From an uncultured Anaerolineae bacterium (GTDB lineage Bacteria > Chloroflexota > Anaerolineae > J036 > Brachytrichaceae): DNA of 64,000 bases. The first letter of the stretch is position 1; each line of letters opens with the position of its first letter. The position numbers were made by a program, and so were the translations under genes. Below, piece by piece: positions 37,695 through 47,949 of the stretch. The notes under the pieces were generated by a model, which was not told the origin of the DNA, did not search any database, and worked only from the letters and a program-made list of their open reading frames with translations. The DNA lies in assembly GCA_938034415.1 (NCBI GenBank), contig CALHLE010000022.1:1-64000 (forward strand), given 5' to 3'.

Positions 37695-39143
37695 CTATCG
37701 CAGCGCTGCTTTCACGGCGTCCTCATAAGCCTGAAGCGTCTCGTCCACGTCTGCTTCTGAGAGCGCGTAGCACAAAAACCAGGGTTCGCCGTAATCCGGG
37801 TCGGGCATGATCCCGCGCGCATATAAGCCCTCGAAGATCGCGTCCATCAGCGCGTCATTGGCGAACCGTGTTGCCGAGCGGTAGTCGTAGGGCTTTTCGG
37901 CGACTTCCCCGTCGCCAATGATTACGCCGAACATCGCCGGCACACCCGTCACCGAATGGGGGACGCCGAAGCGGTCGAGGATTTCGTGGATGCCGGTCAT
38001 CAGTCGCATTCCGCGGGCGTTGATGGTCTCGAACACCGGCTCTTCCTCCATCACGCGCAGCACGGCATCGCACGCCGCGACTGAAACCACGTTGCCGCAG
38101 TAAGTGCCGCTGTGGCCCACGGCGCCAGGCTCGATGGTCGTCATGAATTCTTCCTTGCCGCCAATGGCGCCGATTGGGAAGCCGTTGCCCATCGCCTTGG
38201 CGTAGGTGACGAGGTCGGCGCGCACGCCGAAGAATTGCTGCGCGCCGCCGGGCGCGATGCGGAAGCCCGTCTTCACCTCGTCCATGATCATCACAATTCC
38301 GTAGTCGTCACACAGTTTTCGAATGAATTCCAGCCAACCCTTAGCGGGCATGATCGCGGCCATGTTGCCCATCATCGGCTCGACCAAGATGGCCGCGATG
38401 TCGTGGCCCTGATCGCGCACCGTGCGCTCTAACATCGCGAAGTCGTTGAAGGGCAGGGGAATCACCCACTTGCGCACATCATTGGGGATGCCGCTGCTGG
38501 TCGGCACGGGGACTGGGCTGCGGCGCGAACCCATCGCGCTGACCGGGCTGTCGGACGTGCTCCACATCACATTGTCGTGTGCGCCGTGGTAGCATCCCTC
38601 GAACTTGATGAATCGCTCGCGGTTGGTGTGCGCCCGGGCGATGCGCAGCGCGTGCATGGTGCTCTCGCTGCCGCTGTTGGTGAAGCGCACCTTATCTACG
38701 CCGGTCATGCGGCAGATGCGCTCCGCCGCGCGCACTTCATATACGTTCGTGGATGCAAATGTGTTGCCATCCTGCATGGCTTCGAAGACCGCCTGTGTCA
38801 CGGCCTCGTAGGCGTGACCGAGGATGACCGGCCCGAAGCCGAGGCGATAGTCAATATATCTCTTGCCGTCCACGTCCCAGATGTACGCGCCTTTGCCGCG
38901 CGCGATCACCGGGGTATCGGCGTCGCCCCAATAGCGGAAGTTGGATGAGACGCCCCACGGCATGACGGCGCGCGCGCGCGCATACCATAGGTCGCGTTGC
39001 GTGGCCGGTCGAACGCCGGCGGATGCAACGCGCGGAGCTTCGCCTGCTGGTGCCATAGCGACCGAGTCGGCCGCCATAGAGCCCGCGGCAGGCTTCACTA
39101 AAGATTCCATCGGTAAGTTGTTAGGGTATTTGTCTTTGAACAT
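37695..39143 (-). CDS. Class III aminotransferase (glutamate-1-semialdehyde aminomutase-like)
   Basis: YIDYRLGFGPVILGHAYEAV, VRFTNSGSESTMHALRIARA, IVMIMDEVKTGFR, TYAKAMGNGFPIGAIGG. Confidence 0.92.
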   Translation of the reverse strand: MFKDKYPNNLPMESLVKPAAGSMAADSVAMAPAGEAPRVASAGVRPATQRDLWYARARAVMPWGVSSNFRYWGDADTPVIARGKGAYIWDVDGKRYIDYRLGFGPVILGHAYEAVTQAVFEAMQDGNTFASTNVYEVRAAERICRMTGVDKVRFTNSGSESTMHALRIARAHTNRERFIKFEGCYHGAHDNVMWSTSDSPVSAMGSRRSPVPVPTSSGIPNDVRKWVIPLPFNDFAMLERTVRDQGHDIAAILVEPMMGNMAAIMPAKGWLEFIRKLCDDYGIVMIMDEVKTGFRIAPGGAQQFFGVRADLVTYAKAMGNGFPIGAIGGKEEFMTTIEPGAVGHSGTYCGNVVSVAACDAVLRVMEEEPVFETINARGMRLMTGIHEILDRFGVPHSVTGVPAMFGVIIGDGEVAEKPYDYRSATRFANDALMDAIFEGLYARGIMPDPDYGEPWFLCYALSEADVDETLQAYEDAVKAALR

Positions 39144-39180
39144 AGTTCTCCTTCACCTCCACGCTTCTTTCGCAGCGCGG

Positions 39181-39218
39181 AAAATCAAAATGTGCCATCC
39201 CGCCGCGCGAGATGGCAC
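39181..39218 (-). terminator. Rho-independent terminator (minus strand)
   Basis: 8-bp perfect stem GTGCCATC/GATGGCAC followed on minus by ATTTTGATTTT, downstream of the YtxH-like gene. Confidence 0.65.
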
Positions 39219-39360
39219 GTTACTCACACTCACACCAAGAGCCGATTCAGCTCGACTTAACGTTCATCACTCAAATCAAGCGTCCATTAGCATCAGCACC
39301 CAGCGCGGCGTTTCGCACGAAGCCAGCGTCCGCGGACAGGCTGAGGGTTTGGACGCGTCG

Positions 39361-39717
39361 TCAGCCCTCGCCTGACGCTGCGGCGCGGTTGGCCGCCTCT
39401 CTGGTGTCTTGCACAGCATGCTCGACGGACGCACGCGCTTCTTGGATAATGCGCTCAGCGCGCTCACGCGCTTCTTCGACGATGCGCTCGGCCCGGCGAC
39501 GGGCATCGGCGATGGTCGCCTCAGCGCGTTCGCGGGCGTCTTCGAGTGAATCCTGGGCGCGGTCGCGGAATTCGTTGCTGGTGCGGCTGATTTGTTTGCG
39601 CGTCTCCTCGCCGCTTTGCGGTGCCATCAGCAGCGCCGTCGCAGCGCCGATCAGCCCGCCGATCAGCACCCCGGCGAAGAAGGCGCCCATCTCCGCCCCT
39701 GAATCGTTATTAGCCAT
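39361..39717 (-). CDS. YtxH-like protein with charged Ala-rich coiled coil
   Basis: GAFFAGVLIGGLIGAATALLMAPQSGEETR then heptad-like EARERAERIIQEARAS repeats. Confidence 0.85.
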   Translation of the reverse strand: MANNDSGAEMGAFFAGVLIGGLIGAATALLMAPQSGEETRKQISRTSNEFRDRAQDSLEDARERAEATIADARRRAERIVEEARERAERIIQEARASVEHAVQDTREAANRAAASGEG

Positions 39718-39765
39718 AAGTCATCACCTCTTCTTGTTCGGATAGAACGCTCGTGAGCTGCTACC

Positions 39766-40302
39766 TCATCGGCGCCCTGCGCCGCCTTTGGCTTTCGTGT
39801 TGACTGCCTGGGCCATCCGCTGTATGCGCGAGACGAAGCCGGCGGCTTTGATAGCTGGTTTAGCCACGCTGTCGCTTACGAATAGCGTCGTCCCGTATAC
39901 GGCTTTAGCAACCTTCTGAGTCTCCATCAGGAGCGGCGCCAGTTCAGCGCGCAGAAAGCGCATCAGCTCTTGTAGGCGATACAGCAAGATCACGAGCAGC
40001 GCGCCGATCACCATACTGATGATGATCAGCGCAACGGCGGTCAGAATGACCACGATGTCGCGGATGTTCGCCGTGAGTGCCGGGTTTTGTAGCAAAAGAT
40101 AGACTATCAGGACCAACGCGGCGACGACAAGCGCGCTCATCGCTGCGCCGACAGAAATAGCCCTGCGATTTGCTCGCTTAACGCCGGGATCGTCGTAAGC
40201 CGGCGGCGGTAGCGTCGTTGGAGGAGTCTGCATCGCCGTCTTGCCGTCCGATGCTGCCGGCGTCCCGAAGTTTTGCTCTCGCGGCCGCGAATTTTCACTC
40301 AT
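39766..40302 (-). CDS. Membrane protein, hypothetical
   Basis: Two TM segments plus amphipathic C-terminus; upstream of the YtxH-like gene. Confidence 0.65.
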   Translation of the reverse strand: MSENSRPREQNFGTPAASDGKTAMQTPPTTLPPPAYDDPGVKRANRRAISVGAAMSALVVAALVLIVYLLLQNPALTANIRDIVVILTAVALIIISMVIGALLVILLYRLQELMRFLRAELAPLLMETQKVAKAVYGTTLFVSDSVAKPAIKAAGFVSRIQRMAQAVNTKAKGGAGRR

Positions 40303-40483
40303 GGGAACACCTGCACAAAGATTATAGCAAATACGATGTTGAGAACGTGTTGCCGGGAGCCTCTCTGGCTAGAGGTAGCCGCAAGCGGTGCCTGCGCCTA
40401 ACCTCCGTTTCTCGCCCTGTAGAGAAGTGCGCTTGTATTGCTGCCCGAGCGAAGGCCGACTCCATGTATAATGCCGGCGTCCC

Positions 40484-40556
40484 CGGGGAATGGCGCAGAT
40501 GGCAGCGCGCACGGTTTGGGACCGTGAGGTCCCGGGTTCAAATCCCGGTTCCCCGA
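40484..40556 (+). tRNA. tRNA-Pro (anticodon TGG)
   Basis: CGGGGAATGGCGCAGATGGCAGCGCGCACGGTTTGGGACCGTGAGGTCCCGGGTTCAAATCCCGGTTCCCCGA; TATAAT at 40467-40472. Confidence 0.95.
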
Positions 40557-40818
40557 CCTTTTCCGAACTAATGTCCCTCGGAGTCCAAGTTTGCAAAAAG
40601 TCTCTGTTTCTCGAGCGAAGCGCTATGCGCGATGCGTTTGGCAGGTTGCCCCATGGATGCGTCTCGGCGCCGACCTAGGAATGCCCATCGGTGAGGTGAA
40701 GGCATTGCCCTCGTTAAACTGGTGGAATTCTCCGCGCCCTGAGCGCGCTTCTATCCCTGACGTTTTATCAACCGTTCTCGATATCTGAAATTGCGCACAG
40801 TGGCAAAACCGAACCCGT

Positions 40819-41835
40819 ATGGCCGATCAACACGTGGCACACAACACCGGCGACAGCGGCAAGCCTGATCGCAACCTGGCGCTGGAATTGGTGCGCGCGA
40901 CCGAGGCAGCAGCGCTTGCTGCCGGCAAGTGGATGGGGCGCGGCGACAAAAACGCCGGCGACCAGGCCGCCGTCGAGGCGATGCGCCTGATTCTGAACGA
41001 AGTGGACATGGACGGCGTCGTTGTCATCGGAGAGGGTGAAAAAGACGAGGCGCCGATGCTCTACAACGGCGAAAGACTGGGCAATGGCCTGGGCCCACGG
41101 GTGGATATCGCCGTAGATCCAATAGACGGCACGCGCCTGCTCAGCGTCGGCGGTGCCGGATCGATTTCGGTCGTCGGACTGGCCGAGCGCGGCACAATGT
41201 TTAAGCCGTGCACCTTTTACATGGATAAGATCGTGGTGGGGCCGGAATGCGCCGGCGTCATAGACATCGAGGCGCCGCCGGCGGCGAACATCCGCGCCGT
41301 CGCACGTGCCAAGGGGATGCCGATCAGCGCTGTCACGGTGTGCATATTGGATCGCCCGCGCCACCAAAAGCTCATCGAGAAAGTGCGCGCCGCCGGCGCG
41401 CGCATCAAGCTGATCACCGACGGGGATATCTCCGGTGCGTTGCAAACCGCCATCCCCGATTCCGGCGTGGACATCCTCATGGGCATCGGCGGTATGCCGG
41501 AGGGCGTAATTACCGCCGCGGCGATGCGCTGCCTAGGCGGCGAAATTCAAGGCAAGCTTTGGCCGCGCGATGACGCCGAGCGCGAGAAGGCGCAGGCGCA
41601 GTGCGACCTGGACGAGATCCTGACTACGGAGAAATTGTGTGGCGGCGACGACGTCTTCTTCGCCGCAACGGGCATCACGACGGGCGAATTGCTGGAAGGT
41701 GTACACTACAGCGGCAACATCGCTCGCACGTTCTCCCTGGTAATGCGGTCGAAATCCGGCACGGTTCGCTACATCGAATCGCGCCACCGCTTAGACAAGC
41801 TACGCACCTTCAGTCAAGTCACCTACGTGGATTGA
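40819..41835 (+). CDS. glpX: Class II fructose-1,6-bisphosphatase
   Basis: [64 protein letters not shown]. Confidence 0.95.
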   Translation: MADQHVAHNTGDSGKPDRNLALELVRATEAAALAAGKWMGRGDKNAGDQAAVEAMRLILNEVDMDGVVVIGEGEKDEAPMLYNGERLGNGLGPRVDIAVDPIDGTRLLSVGGAGSISVVGLAERGTMFKPCTFYMDKIVVGPECAGVIDIEAPPAANIRAVARAKGMPISAVTVCILDRPRHQKLIEKVRAAGARIKLITDGDISGALQTAIPDSGVDILMGIGGMPEGVITAAAMRCLGGEIQGKLWPRDDAEREKAQAQCDLDEILTTEKLCGGDDVFFAATGITTGELLEGVHYSGNIARTFSLVMRSKSGTVRYIESRHRLDKLRTFSQVTYVD

Positions 41836-41966
41836 CGCGCCATCGGCGCGCCTTCCTGCTTTCAGAGATGAAGGACTAGGCCGGCGAGGCCGATCCGAGA
41901 AGGTTGCATGGGTATCAAGCGCAGTTGCGGCGCTCGGTCGGACGTCGCAACTGCATGTGAGTAGGC

Positions 41967-43406
41967 ATGAGGCGACAAACACAACCACAAACACAAGAAG
42001 AATCTATCCCAGGCCCTTCGCCCGAAGCGATGAACGGCAATGGCGCCGAGGGAGCGCCGACGGTCGTCGAGGAAGGGGTGACTACGCCGCCGGCGCCGCA
42101 AGGCGGGCGCCAGCAACGGCGCAACATGTTCGACATGGCGCGCCTGGAACACGAGACGCTGAGCGAGCTGCGGGAGCGCGCCAAAGAGCTGGGCATCTCC
42201 GGCTACAGCCGGTTGAAGAAGGATGACCTGATCATTCAACTCCTGCGCGCCCAGGCCGAGAAGAACGGCCTCGAACTGCGCGGCGGCGTCATTGACATCG
42301 TGGACGACAACATCGGCTTTCTGCGGGCCGAGCACTACCTGCCGGGGCCGGAGGATATCTATGTATCCCCGTCGCAGATCAAGCGCTTTGGGTTGCGCAC
42401 CGGCGATATGGTCATCGGACAAGTGCGCCCGCCAAAGGAGAGCGAGAAATACTTTAGTTTGCTGCGCGTCGAGGCTGTCAACGGCCAGGATCCCGAGCAG
42501 GCCAAGAACCGCCCGCACTTTGAAAAGCTGACGCCGATCTTCCCCAACGAGATTTACAACCTCGAGGCGAGCGGCAAACTCAGCATGCGCCTGCTCAACA
42601 TCGTTGCGCCCATCGGCAAAGGCCAGCGCGGCTTGATTGTCGCGCCGCCCAAGGTGGGCAAGACCACGCTGCTCAAAGACATCGCCAACGCCATCAGCAA
42701 GAGCTATCGCGACGTTCATCTAATGGTGGCTCTGATTGCCGAGCGGCCGGAAGAAGCGACCGACTTCGACCGCTCTGTGGATGCGGAGGTGATCTCCTCC
42801 ACGTTCGACGAGCCGGTGCAGAGCCACGTGCGCGTGGCGGAGATGGTGCTCAATCGCGCCAAGCGCCTCGTCGAATGCGGCCGCGACGTGGTGATCCTGT
42901 TGGACTCGCTGACGCGCCTCAGCCGCGCCTATAACCTCACTGTCCCCTCCTCAGGCCGGACGCTCTCCGGCGGCGTGGATCCGGCGGCGCTCTATCCGCC
43001 CAAGGAATTCTTCGGCGCGGCGCGCAACATCGAAGAGGGCGGCAGCCTGACCATCATCGCCACCGTGCTGGTGGATACCGGCAGCCGCATGGACGACTTC
43101 ATCTACGAGGAGTTCAAAGGCACCGGCAACATGGAAATTCACCTCTCGCGTCGCTTGGCCGAGCGCCGCATCTTCCCAGCCTTCGATATCCTCGCCAGCG
43201 GCACGCGCCGCGAAGAATTGTTGTTGGGCGAAAAGACGGCGCAGCGCACCTACCTGATGCGCCGCATGCTCAGCCAACTGATGGCGCCTCAGCCGCAAGG
43301 CGCCGGCTACGACATCACCACGGCGATGGAAGCCTTCCTGCAGCGATTCTCCAAGACCAAGAACAACGAAGAGTTTCTGACCTCATTGACGAAGGATTTG
43401 ACGTAA
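41967..43406 (+). CDS. rho: Transcription termination factor Rho
   Basis: [103 protein letters not shown]. Confidence 0.97.
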   Translation: MRRQTQPQTQEESIPGPSPEAMNGNGAEGAPTVVEEGVTTPPAPQGGRQQRRNMFDMARLEHETLSELRERAKELGISGYSRLKKDDLIIQLLRAQAEKNGLELRGGVIDIVDDNIGFLRAEHYLPGPEDIYVSPSQIKRFGLRTGDMVIGQVRPPKESEKYFSLLRVEAVNGQDPEQAKNRPHFEKLTPIFPNEIYNLEASGKLSMRLLNIVAPIGKGQRGLIVAPPKVGKTTLLKDIANAISKSYRDVHLMVALIAERPEEATDFDRSVDAEVISSTFDEPVQSHVRVAEMVLNRAKRLVECGRDVVILLDSLTRLSRAYNLTVPSSGRTLSGGVDPAALYPPKEFFGAARNIEEGGSLTIIATVLVDTGSRMDDFIYEEFKGTGNMEIHLSRRLAERRIFPAFDILASGTRREELLLGEKTAQRTYLMRRMLSQLMAPQPQGAGYDITTAMEAFLQRFSKTKNNEEFLTSLTKDLT

Positions 43407-43420
43407 TCGCGCGGCGGGCG

Positions 43421-44248
43421 ATGGAAGATTTCGAGCTCGATCAGTCTGACCGGATCACCCGTAGGATCGCACACGGCGTCTATCGCATCCTGCACAATCG
43501 CAGGGTGGTGGGCGAGGAGCTGTGGGGTATCTTCGGTTTGCTCGGCGGCGGCTATCGGTTGATGGCCGACATTGATCTCATCTGGCCGGCCCCGAACCAG
43601 CAGCGGGCGCAGCTTGACTTGGATGGTGCCTGGTCGGCCCGCAAGTTCTGGGTGCAGTTGGAGCTTGAAGGCAAGCGGCGCGTTGCGCGCTACATGCTGG
43701 GCGACGGCGAGCTGGAGATCGCCATCTATGAAGAGCCGCTGCGCTACGGCGACCCCAGCCGTGCGTCGCACGAGCAGCCCTCAGCGCTCTCGGCGATAGC
43801 GAGGGCCAAGTGCGTCTACGCCACAAAGGTGGCTTACGGGCCGCACACCTTCCTCGACTACGGCTCAACGTTGCTCAACTTTGCGCACTTGCGGTGCCTG
43901 CCCCTGAGGCCGGGCGCGCAGGCGCGGATCGAGGCGATTGTGGTGACTCAGCCCTCGCTCGAACCGCTGGCGCTGTCGCAGACATACTGCTACGTGCGCG
44001 ACGAGCAGATCACGTCTTTGGTGCAGCCGTTCATGATCACGCGGCGGTACACCATCGAGGAGCACACCGCCGGCAACGGCAGAAAGGACGCGCCCTTCAC
44101 GACTATCTGGACCGACCTACATGACGTGGTCATCAAGCAAGAGGTGCTGCTCGGCAAAGAGACGCACGGGTGCGAGTTAGTGAGCTATCAGTGGATGGGT
44201 GAGGAGAGCGAGCTCCCGACGACGGCGCGCTCGAGTTTTGGCCTGTGA
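43421..44248 (+). CDS. Hypothetical protein
   Basis: 275 aa; starts 15 nt after rho; coding-like composition. Confidence 0.65.
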   Translation: MEDFELDQSDRITRRIAHGVYRILHNRRVVGEELWGIFGLLGGGYRLMADIDLIWPAPNQQRAQLDLDGAWSARKFWVQLELEGKRRVARYMLGDGELEIAIYEEPLRYGDPSRASHEQPSALSAIARAKCVYATKVAYGPHTFLDYGSTLLNFAHLRCLPLRPGAQARIEAIVVTQPSLEPLALSQTYCYVRDEQITSLVQPFMITRRYTIEEHTAGNGRKDAPFTTIWTDLHDVVIKQEVLLGKETHGCELVSYQWMGEESELPTTARSSFGL

Positions 44249-45706
44249 TCAGCGTATCGCGCTTTGCACGCCGGCGGTGACCATGCTAAGCAAGGGTGCC
44301 GGCAGCAAGCCGAAGATGAACACTGCCGCAACGCTGACCGCGGCCGCTAACGACCGCGGCGCATTGGCGGGGATCGGCTCCCCCTCGGTCTCCGGCTCGC
44401 GCATGAACATCGTCATGACCAGCCGCAGGTAGAAGTATGACGACACCACGCTGGTCAGCACGCCAATTGCGGCCAGCCAGGTCAGACCGGCTGCGACCGT
44501 GGCGCCAAACAGGAAGTATTTGCCGACAAAGCCGGCCGTCGGCGGGATGCCGATTAGCGAGAACATGGCGACGGCCATTACGATGCCCAGCGTCGGCCGG
44601 CGCCGGCCAAGTCCGGCGTAAGCGTTGAAGGTTTGGTTTTCCTCCGCGCCGCTGCCCATCGCGGTCATCACGGCAAACGCCGCCAGCGTGGTGAACGCAT
44701 AGGCGGCCAGGTAGAACAGCACGCCTGCAGCGCCGGCCTCGCTGCCGGCTGCGACGCCGGCCAGTGCGTAGCCGGCATGGGCGATGCTGGAGTAGGCCAA
44801 CATGCGCTTGACGTTGTTTTGCACCAGCGCGGCGACGTTGCCCACGACCATGGTCAGCGCCGCGATGAGCGCGACGATGGGTTGCCATTCCGGCAGCAGC
44901 GGCTGGAAGCCGAACAGGAACACGCGCAGCACGGCCGCGAAGCCGGCGGTCTTGGTGGCCGTGGCCATGAATGCGGTTACGGTCGTCGGCGCGCCCTCAT
45001 ACACGTCGGGCGTCCACATGTGGAATGGCGCGGCGGCGACCTTGAACCCCAGCCCGACCAGGATGAGCGCGGCTCCTGCGAAGAGCATTGCCGGATCGTA
45101 AGCGGGGCGCGCGCCCCCCGCGCTTAAGATGGCTGACAATGCCGGCAGCGACGTCGTGCCGGTGGCGCCATACACCAACGCGATGCCATACACCAGGAAT
45201 CCCGAAGCAAATGCGCCCATCAGGAAGTATTTCATCGCCGACTCCTCGCTCTCCAGGCGCGGCCGGGCGATGCCGCATAAGATGTAGAGCGGGATCGAGA
45301 GCAGCTCAACCGCCACAAACACCATCAGCAGGTTCGTCGCGTGGCCCATCAGCATCATGCCGCCGATGGAGAACAGCATCAGCGCGTAGAACTCGCCGCG
45401 CATGATGCCGCGCGCTTCGTTGTAGCGCAGCGCCATCAGCACCGCCAGGACGCCGATCGCCGCGAGTAGCGCATCCAGGAAGAATGCGTAGCCGTCGGCC
45501 CGTACCATATCTTGAAATGCGTTGAACGGCGCGATGCCCGTCAGGAGGAGCGCGGCCAAGCCGGCGACGACTAACGTGCCGACGGATAGCCAGGCCGTCA
45601 CGGATTTCTGCTCGGCCGGCAGCGCTAGGTCAATCAGCAGCAGCGCGACGCCGCCCACAGTGACGATGAGGAAGGGAAGGACTGCGATCAAATCGTTAGC
45701 GGACAT
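44249..45706 (-). CDS. nuoN: NADH-quinone oxidoreductase subunit N
   Basis: Multi-TM; MKYFLMGAFASGFLVYGIALVYG, FKVAAAPFHMWTPDVYEGAPTTVTAFMATATKTAGF, MLAYSSIAHAGYALAG. Confidence 0.95.
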   Translation of the reverse strand: MSANDLIAVLPFLIVTVGGVALLLIDLALPAEQKSVTAWLSVGTLVVAGLAALLLTGIAPFNAFQDMVRADGYAFFLDALLAAIGVLAVLMALRYNEARGIMRGEFYALMLFSIGGMMLMGHATNLLMVFVAVELLSIPLYILCGIARPRLESEESAMKYFLMGAFASGFLVYGIALVYGATGTTSLPALSAILSAGGARPAYDPAMLFAGAALILVGLGFKVAAAPFHMWTPDVYEGAPTTVTAFMATATKTAGFAAVLRVFLFGFQPLLPEWQPIVALIAALTMVVGNVAALVQNNVKRMLAYSSIAHAGYALAGVAAGSEAGAAGVLFYLAAYAFTTLAAFAVMTAMGSGAEENQTFNAYAGLGRRRPTLGIVMAVAMFSLIGIPPTAGFVGKYFLFGATVAAGLTWLAAIGVLTSVVSSYFYLRLVMTMFMREPETEGEPIPANAPRSLAAAVSVAAVFIFGLLPAPLLSMVTAGVQSAIR

Positions 45707-45769
45707 AGTGTAGTGTGGACAATACGCTGAATTGTAGTCGCTCCGTCAAAAAGGCGGTGCGCGATGACA

Positions 45770-46432
45770 TCATACGTTCGTCGCCGTCAACTGAAAGCGG
45801 GAGTGATCGGCGGCGATGAAGTCGAAGATCACGCCGTCGCCGTCGCACCAGAACTGCGCGGCGTGTTTCGTTTGCCCATTCCACTCGGTCACGACCTCGT
45901 AATGTTGCAAAGTCATCTCGCCGAAGCGGGTCATGTGGCTCGCGTCCGGCCGACGGCGGTAGGTTTGCCGGACGGCGGTCGGTTTGAACGTCACCGCGTC
46001 GAGCAGGAAGGCGTCGCGCGTCCGCGCCTCGCCCGGTTGCAGCCGACTGCGCCAGACGCCGACCATGATGCACAGCGGCGTCGTCCAGACGACCTCGATG
46101 TCTTCTCGCCAGGCGACCCGTTTCTCGTGGATTTCGGCTTTGTGTCGCCAGCAGATCGTCGCTTGGTCGCGGCGTTCGCCGAGTACGCAGATGCGACTCT
46201 CACGCGTGCCGAACAGCCCGTGGATGGTGAACTCGATGAGCCGGAGTTGCGGGTCGAGCTGGATCGTCATCGAATCGCTGCGCGGCTCGTCGAACGGCGC
46301 AACACGCGCGGTCTCGTTGTCTATTTGGATCGAGCCGTCGGGTAGGCGGATGGCCTGCCATCGCTCATCCGCGATCACATCGCCGGACGGCGCGAAAGCC
46401 TGGTAAATGCCTTTGCGATTGGCGCTGAGCAT
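45770..46432 (-). CDS. Hypothetical protein
   Basis: 220 aa, coding-like composition; partial resemblance to the 43421-44248 product by eye. Confidence 0.6.
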   Translation of the reverse strand: MLSANRKGIYQAFAPSGDVIADERWQAIRLPDGSIQIDNETARVAPFDEPRSDSMTIQLDPQLRLIEFTIHGLFGTRESRICVLGERRDQATICWRHKAEIHEKRVAWREDIEVVWTTPLCIMVGVWRSRLQPGEARTRDAFLLDAVTFKPTAVRQTYRRRPDASHMTRFGEMTLQHYEVVTEWNGQTKHAAQFWCDGDGVIFDFIAADHSRFQLTATNV

Positions 46433-46525
46433 GAGATGCCTTGTGCGAGGCGGCAGATGCCGCCGTCGAGCCGTGTGCGATGAACGCTACAATATGCGAT
46501 GCGCACGGCGCAACGCGCATTATAG

Positions 46526-47848
46526 ATGGATGCGGGTATCGTCCTCGGCATTGCCAGCCTGTTCGTGCTGATCCTGGTCAACGCCTTCTTCGTCTTTGCG
46601 GAATACAGCGTGGCGGTCTCGCGCAAGACGCGCATTACCGAGTGGGCGGAGAAGGGCCATGCGCGGGCGAAGCTGGTGCTGAGCGTGATGCAGGATCCGG
46701 ATCGATTCTTTGCCGCGACGCAGGTGGGCGTGACGGTCACCTCCTTGGCCGTCGGCGCGCTGAGCGAGCCGGCGTTTAGCCGCTTGTTAGGCAGCCTCTT
46801 CGCTGGACTGGGGGTGGCCATCCCGTTCATGCGCGGCGGGGCGGCCTTGCTGGGCGCAGTTGGCGGCTTGCTGATCGCCTCGTACTTCCAGATCGTGCTG
46901 GCCGAACTTGTGCCGCGTTCGATCACGCTGCGCGCGGCGGAGCGCGTTGCGCTCATCGTCGTCCCGCCGATGAATGCGTTGGCGACGCTCTTTCGCCCTT
47001 TCGTTTGGCTGCTCAAGGGATCGTCGCGGGGGGTGTTGCGCGCGCTGGGCTTTCGGCCCGACGCCGAGGCCGAGCGGCTGCACACGCTCGAGGAGCTGCG
47101 CATGCTCATCGAGGCCAGCGAGCGAGGCGGCGCGATCGAGTCTGAGCAGGGCGAGATGCTCAGCAAGGTGTTCACGTTTGGCGACACCACTGTGCGCGAG
47201 GTGATGATCCCGCGCACCGAGATGGTCTGCGTCAACGTCGAGGCGTCGCTGCAAGAGGTCGGCCATCTCTTCTCCACCCATGCTTATAGCCGGCTGCCGG
47301 TGTACGAAGAATCGCTCGACCACATCGTTGGGGTCTTGCACATCAAAGACTTGCTGCGCACGCTGCTGTCGGCCACGCGCGTGCCGTCCATCCGCCAGCT
47401 CATGCGCGAGCCGTTCTTCGTGCCCGACACGCAGCGCGCCGATGAACTATTGCAACAGTTTCGCGCCCGGCGCGAGTATATGGCCGTCGTCTTGGATGAA
47501 TACGGCGGCACGGCCGGCTTGGTCACGCTCAACGACCTGGTCGCGCGTATCATCGGCGAGATCGGGGATGCCGTCGCGCCTGCGTTGCCGGACATTCAAC
47601 CCGCCGGCGATGGCAGCGTGCTGATCAACGGCCTGATGACGATCGGCGATGTGAACGACGCGTTCGGGCTGAGCCTAGAAGATCCCAACTACGACACGAT
47701 CGGCGGCTTCGTGATGGGTCAGCTTGGCCGCATCCCCGTGGTGGGCGATTCCGTCGAACTCAAGTCGCAAGGCGTGGCGTTCTCCGTTGAGGAGATGGAC
47801 AAGCTGCGCGTGGCCCGGTTGCGCTTGCGCCGCATCGCCGATCCGTAG
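46526..47848 (+). CDS. CNNM/CorC-HlyC family protein with CBS domains
   Basis: FFVFAEYSVAVSRKTRI, GDTTVREVMIPRTEMVCV, SRLPVYEESLDHIVGVLHIKDLL, VVLDEYGGTAGLVTLNDLVARIIGEIGD. Confidence 0.94.
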   Translation: MDAGIVLGIASLFVLILVNAFFVFAEYSVAVSRKTRITEWAEKGHARAKLVLSVMQDPDRFFAATQVGVTVTSLAVGALSEPAFSRLLGSLFAGLGVAIPFMRGGAALLGAVGGLLIASYFQIVLAELVPRSITLRAAERVALIVVPPMNALATLFRPFVWLLKGSSRGVLRALGFRPDAEAERLHTLEELRMLIEASERGGAIESEQGEMLSKVFTFGDTTVREVMIPRTEMVCVNVEASLQEVGHLFSTHAYSRLPVYEESLDHIVGVLHIKDLLRTLLSATRVPSIRQLMREPFFVPDTQRADELLQQFRARREYMAVVLDEYGGTAGLVTLNDLVARIIGEIGDAVAPALPDIQPAGDGSVLINGLMTIGDVNDAFGLSLEDPNYDTIGGFVMGQLGRIPVVGDSVELKSQGVAFSVEEMDKLRVARLRLRRIADP

Positions 47849-47949
47849 GTCCGCGAAGGGATGGTTGCCGGGCCTGGGCTGGCTATAATCCTGCCGTTCG
47901 GACATTGCGCCGGCGTAAACGACGACGTTCTCTGAACCCAAGCCTCACC

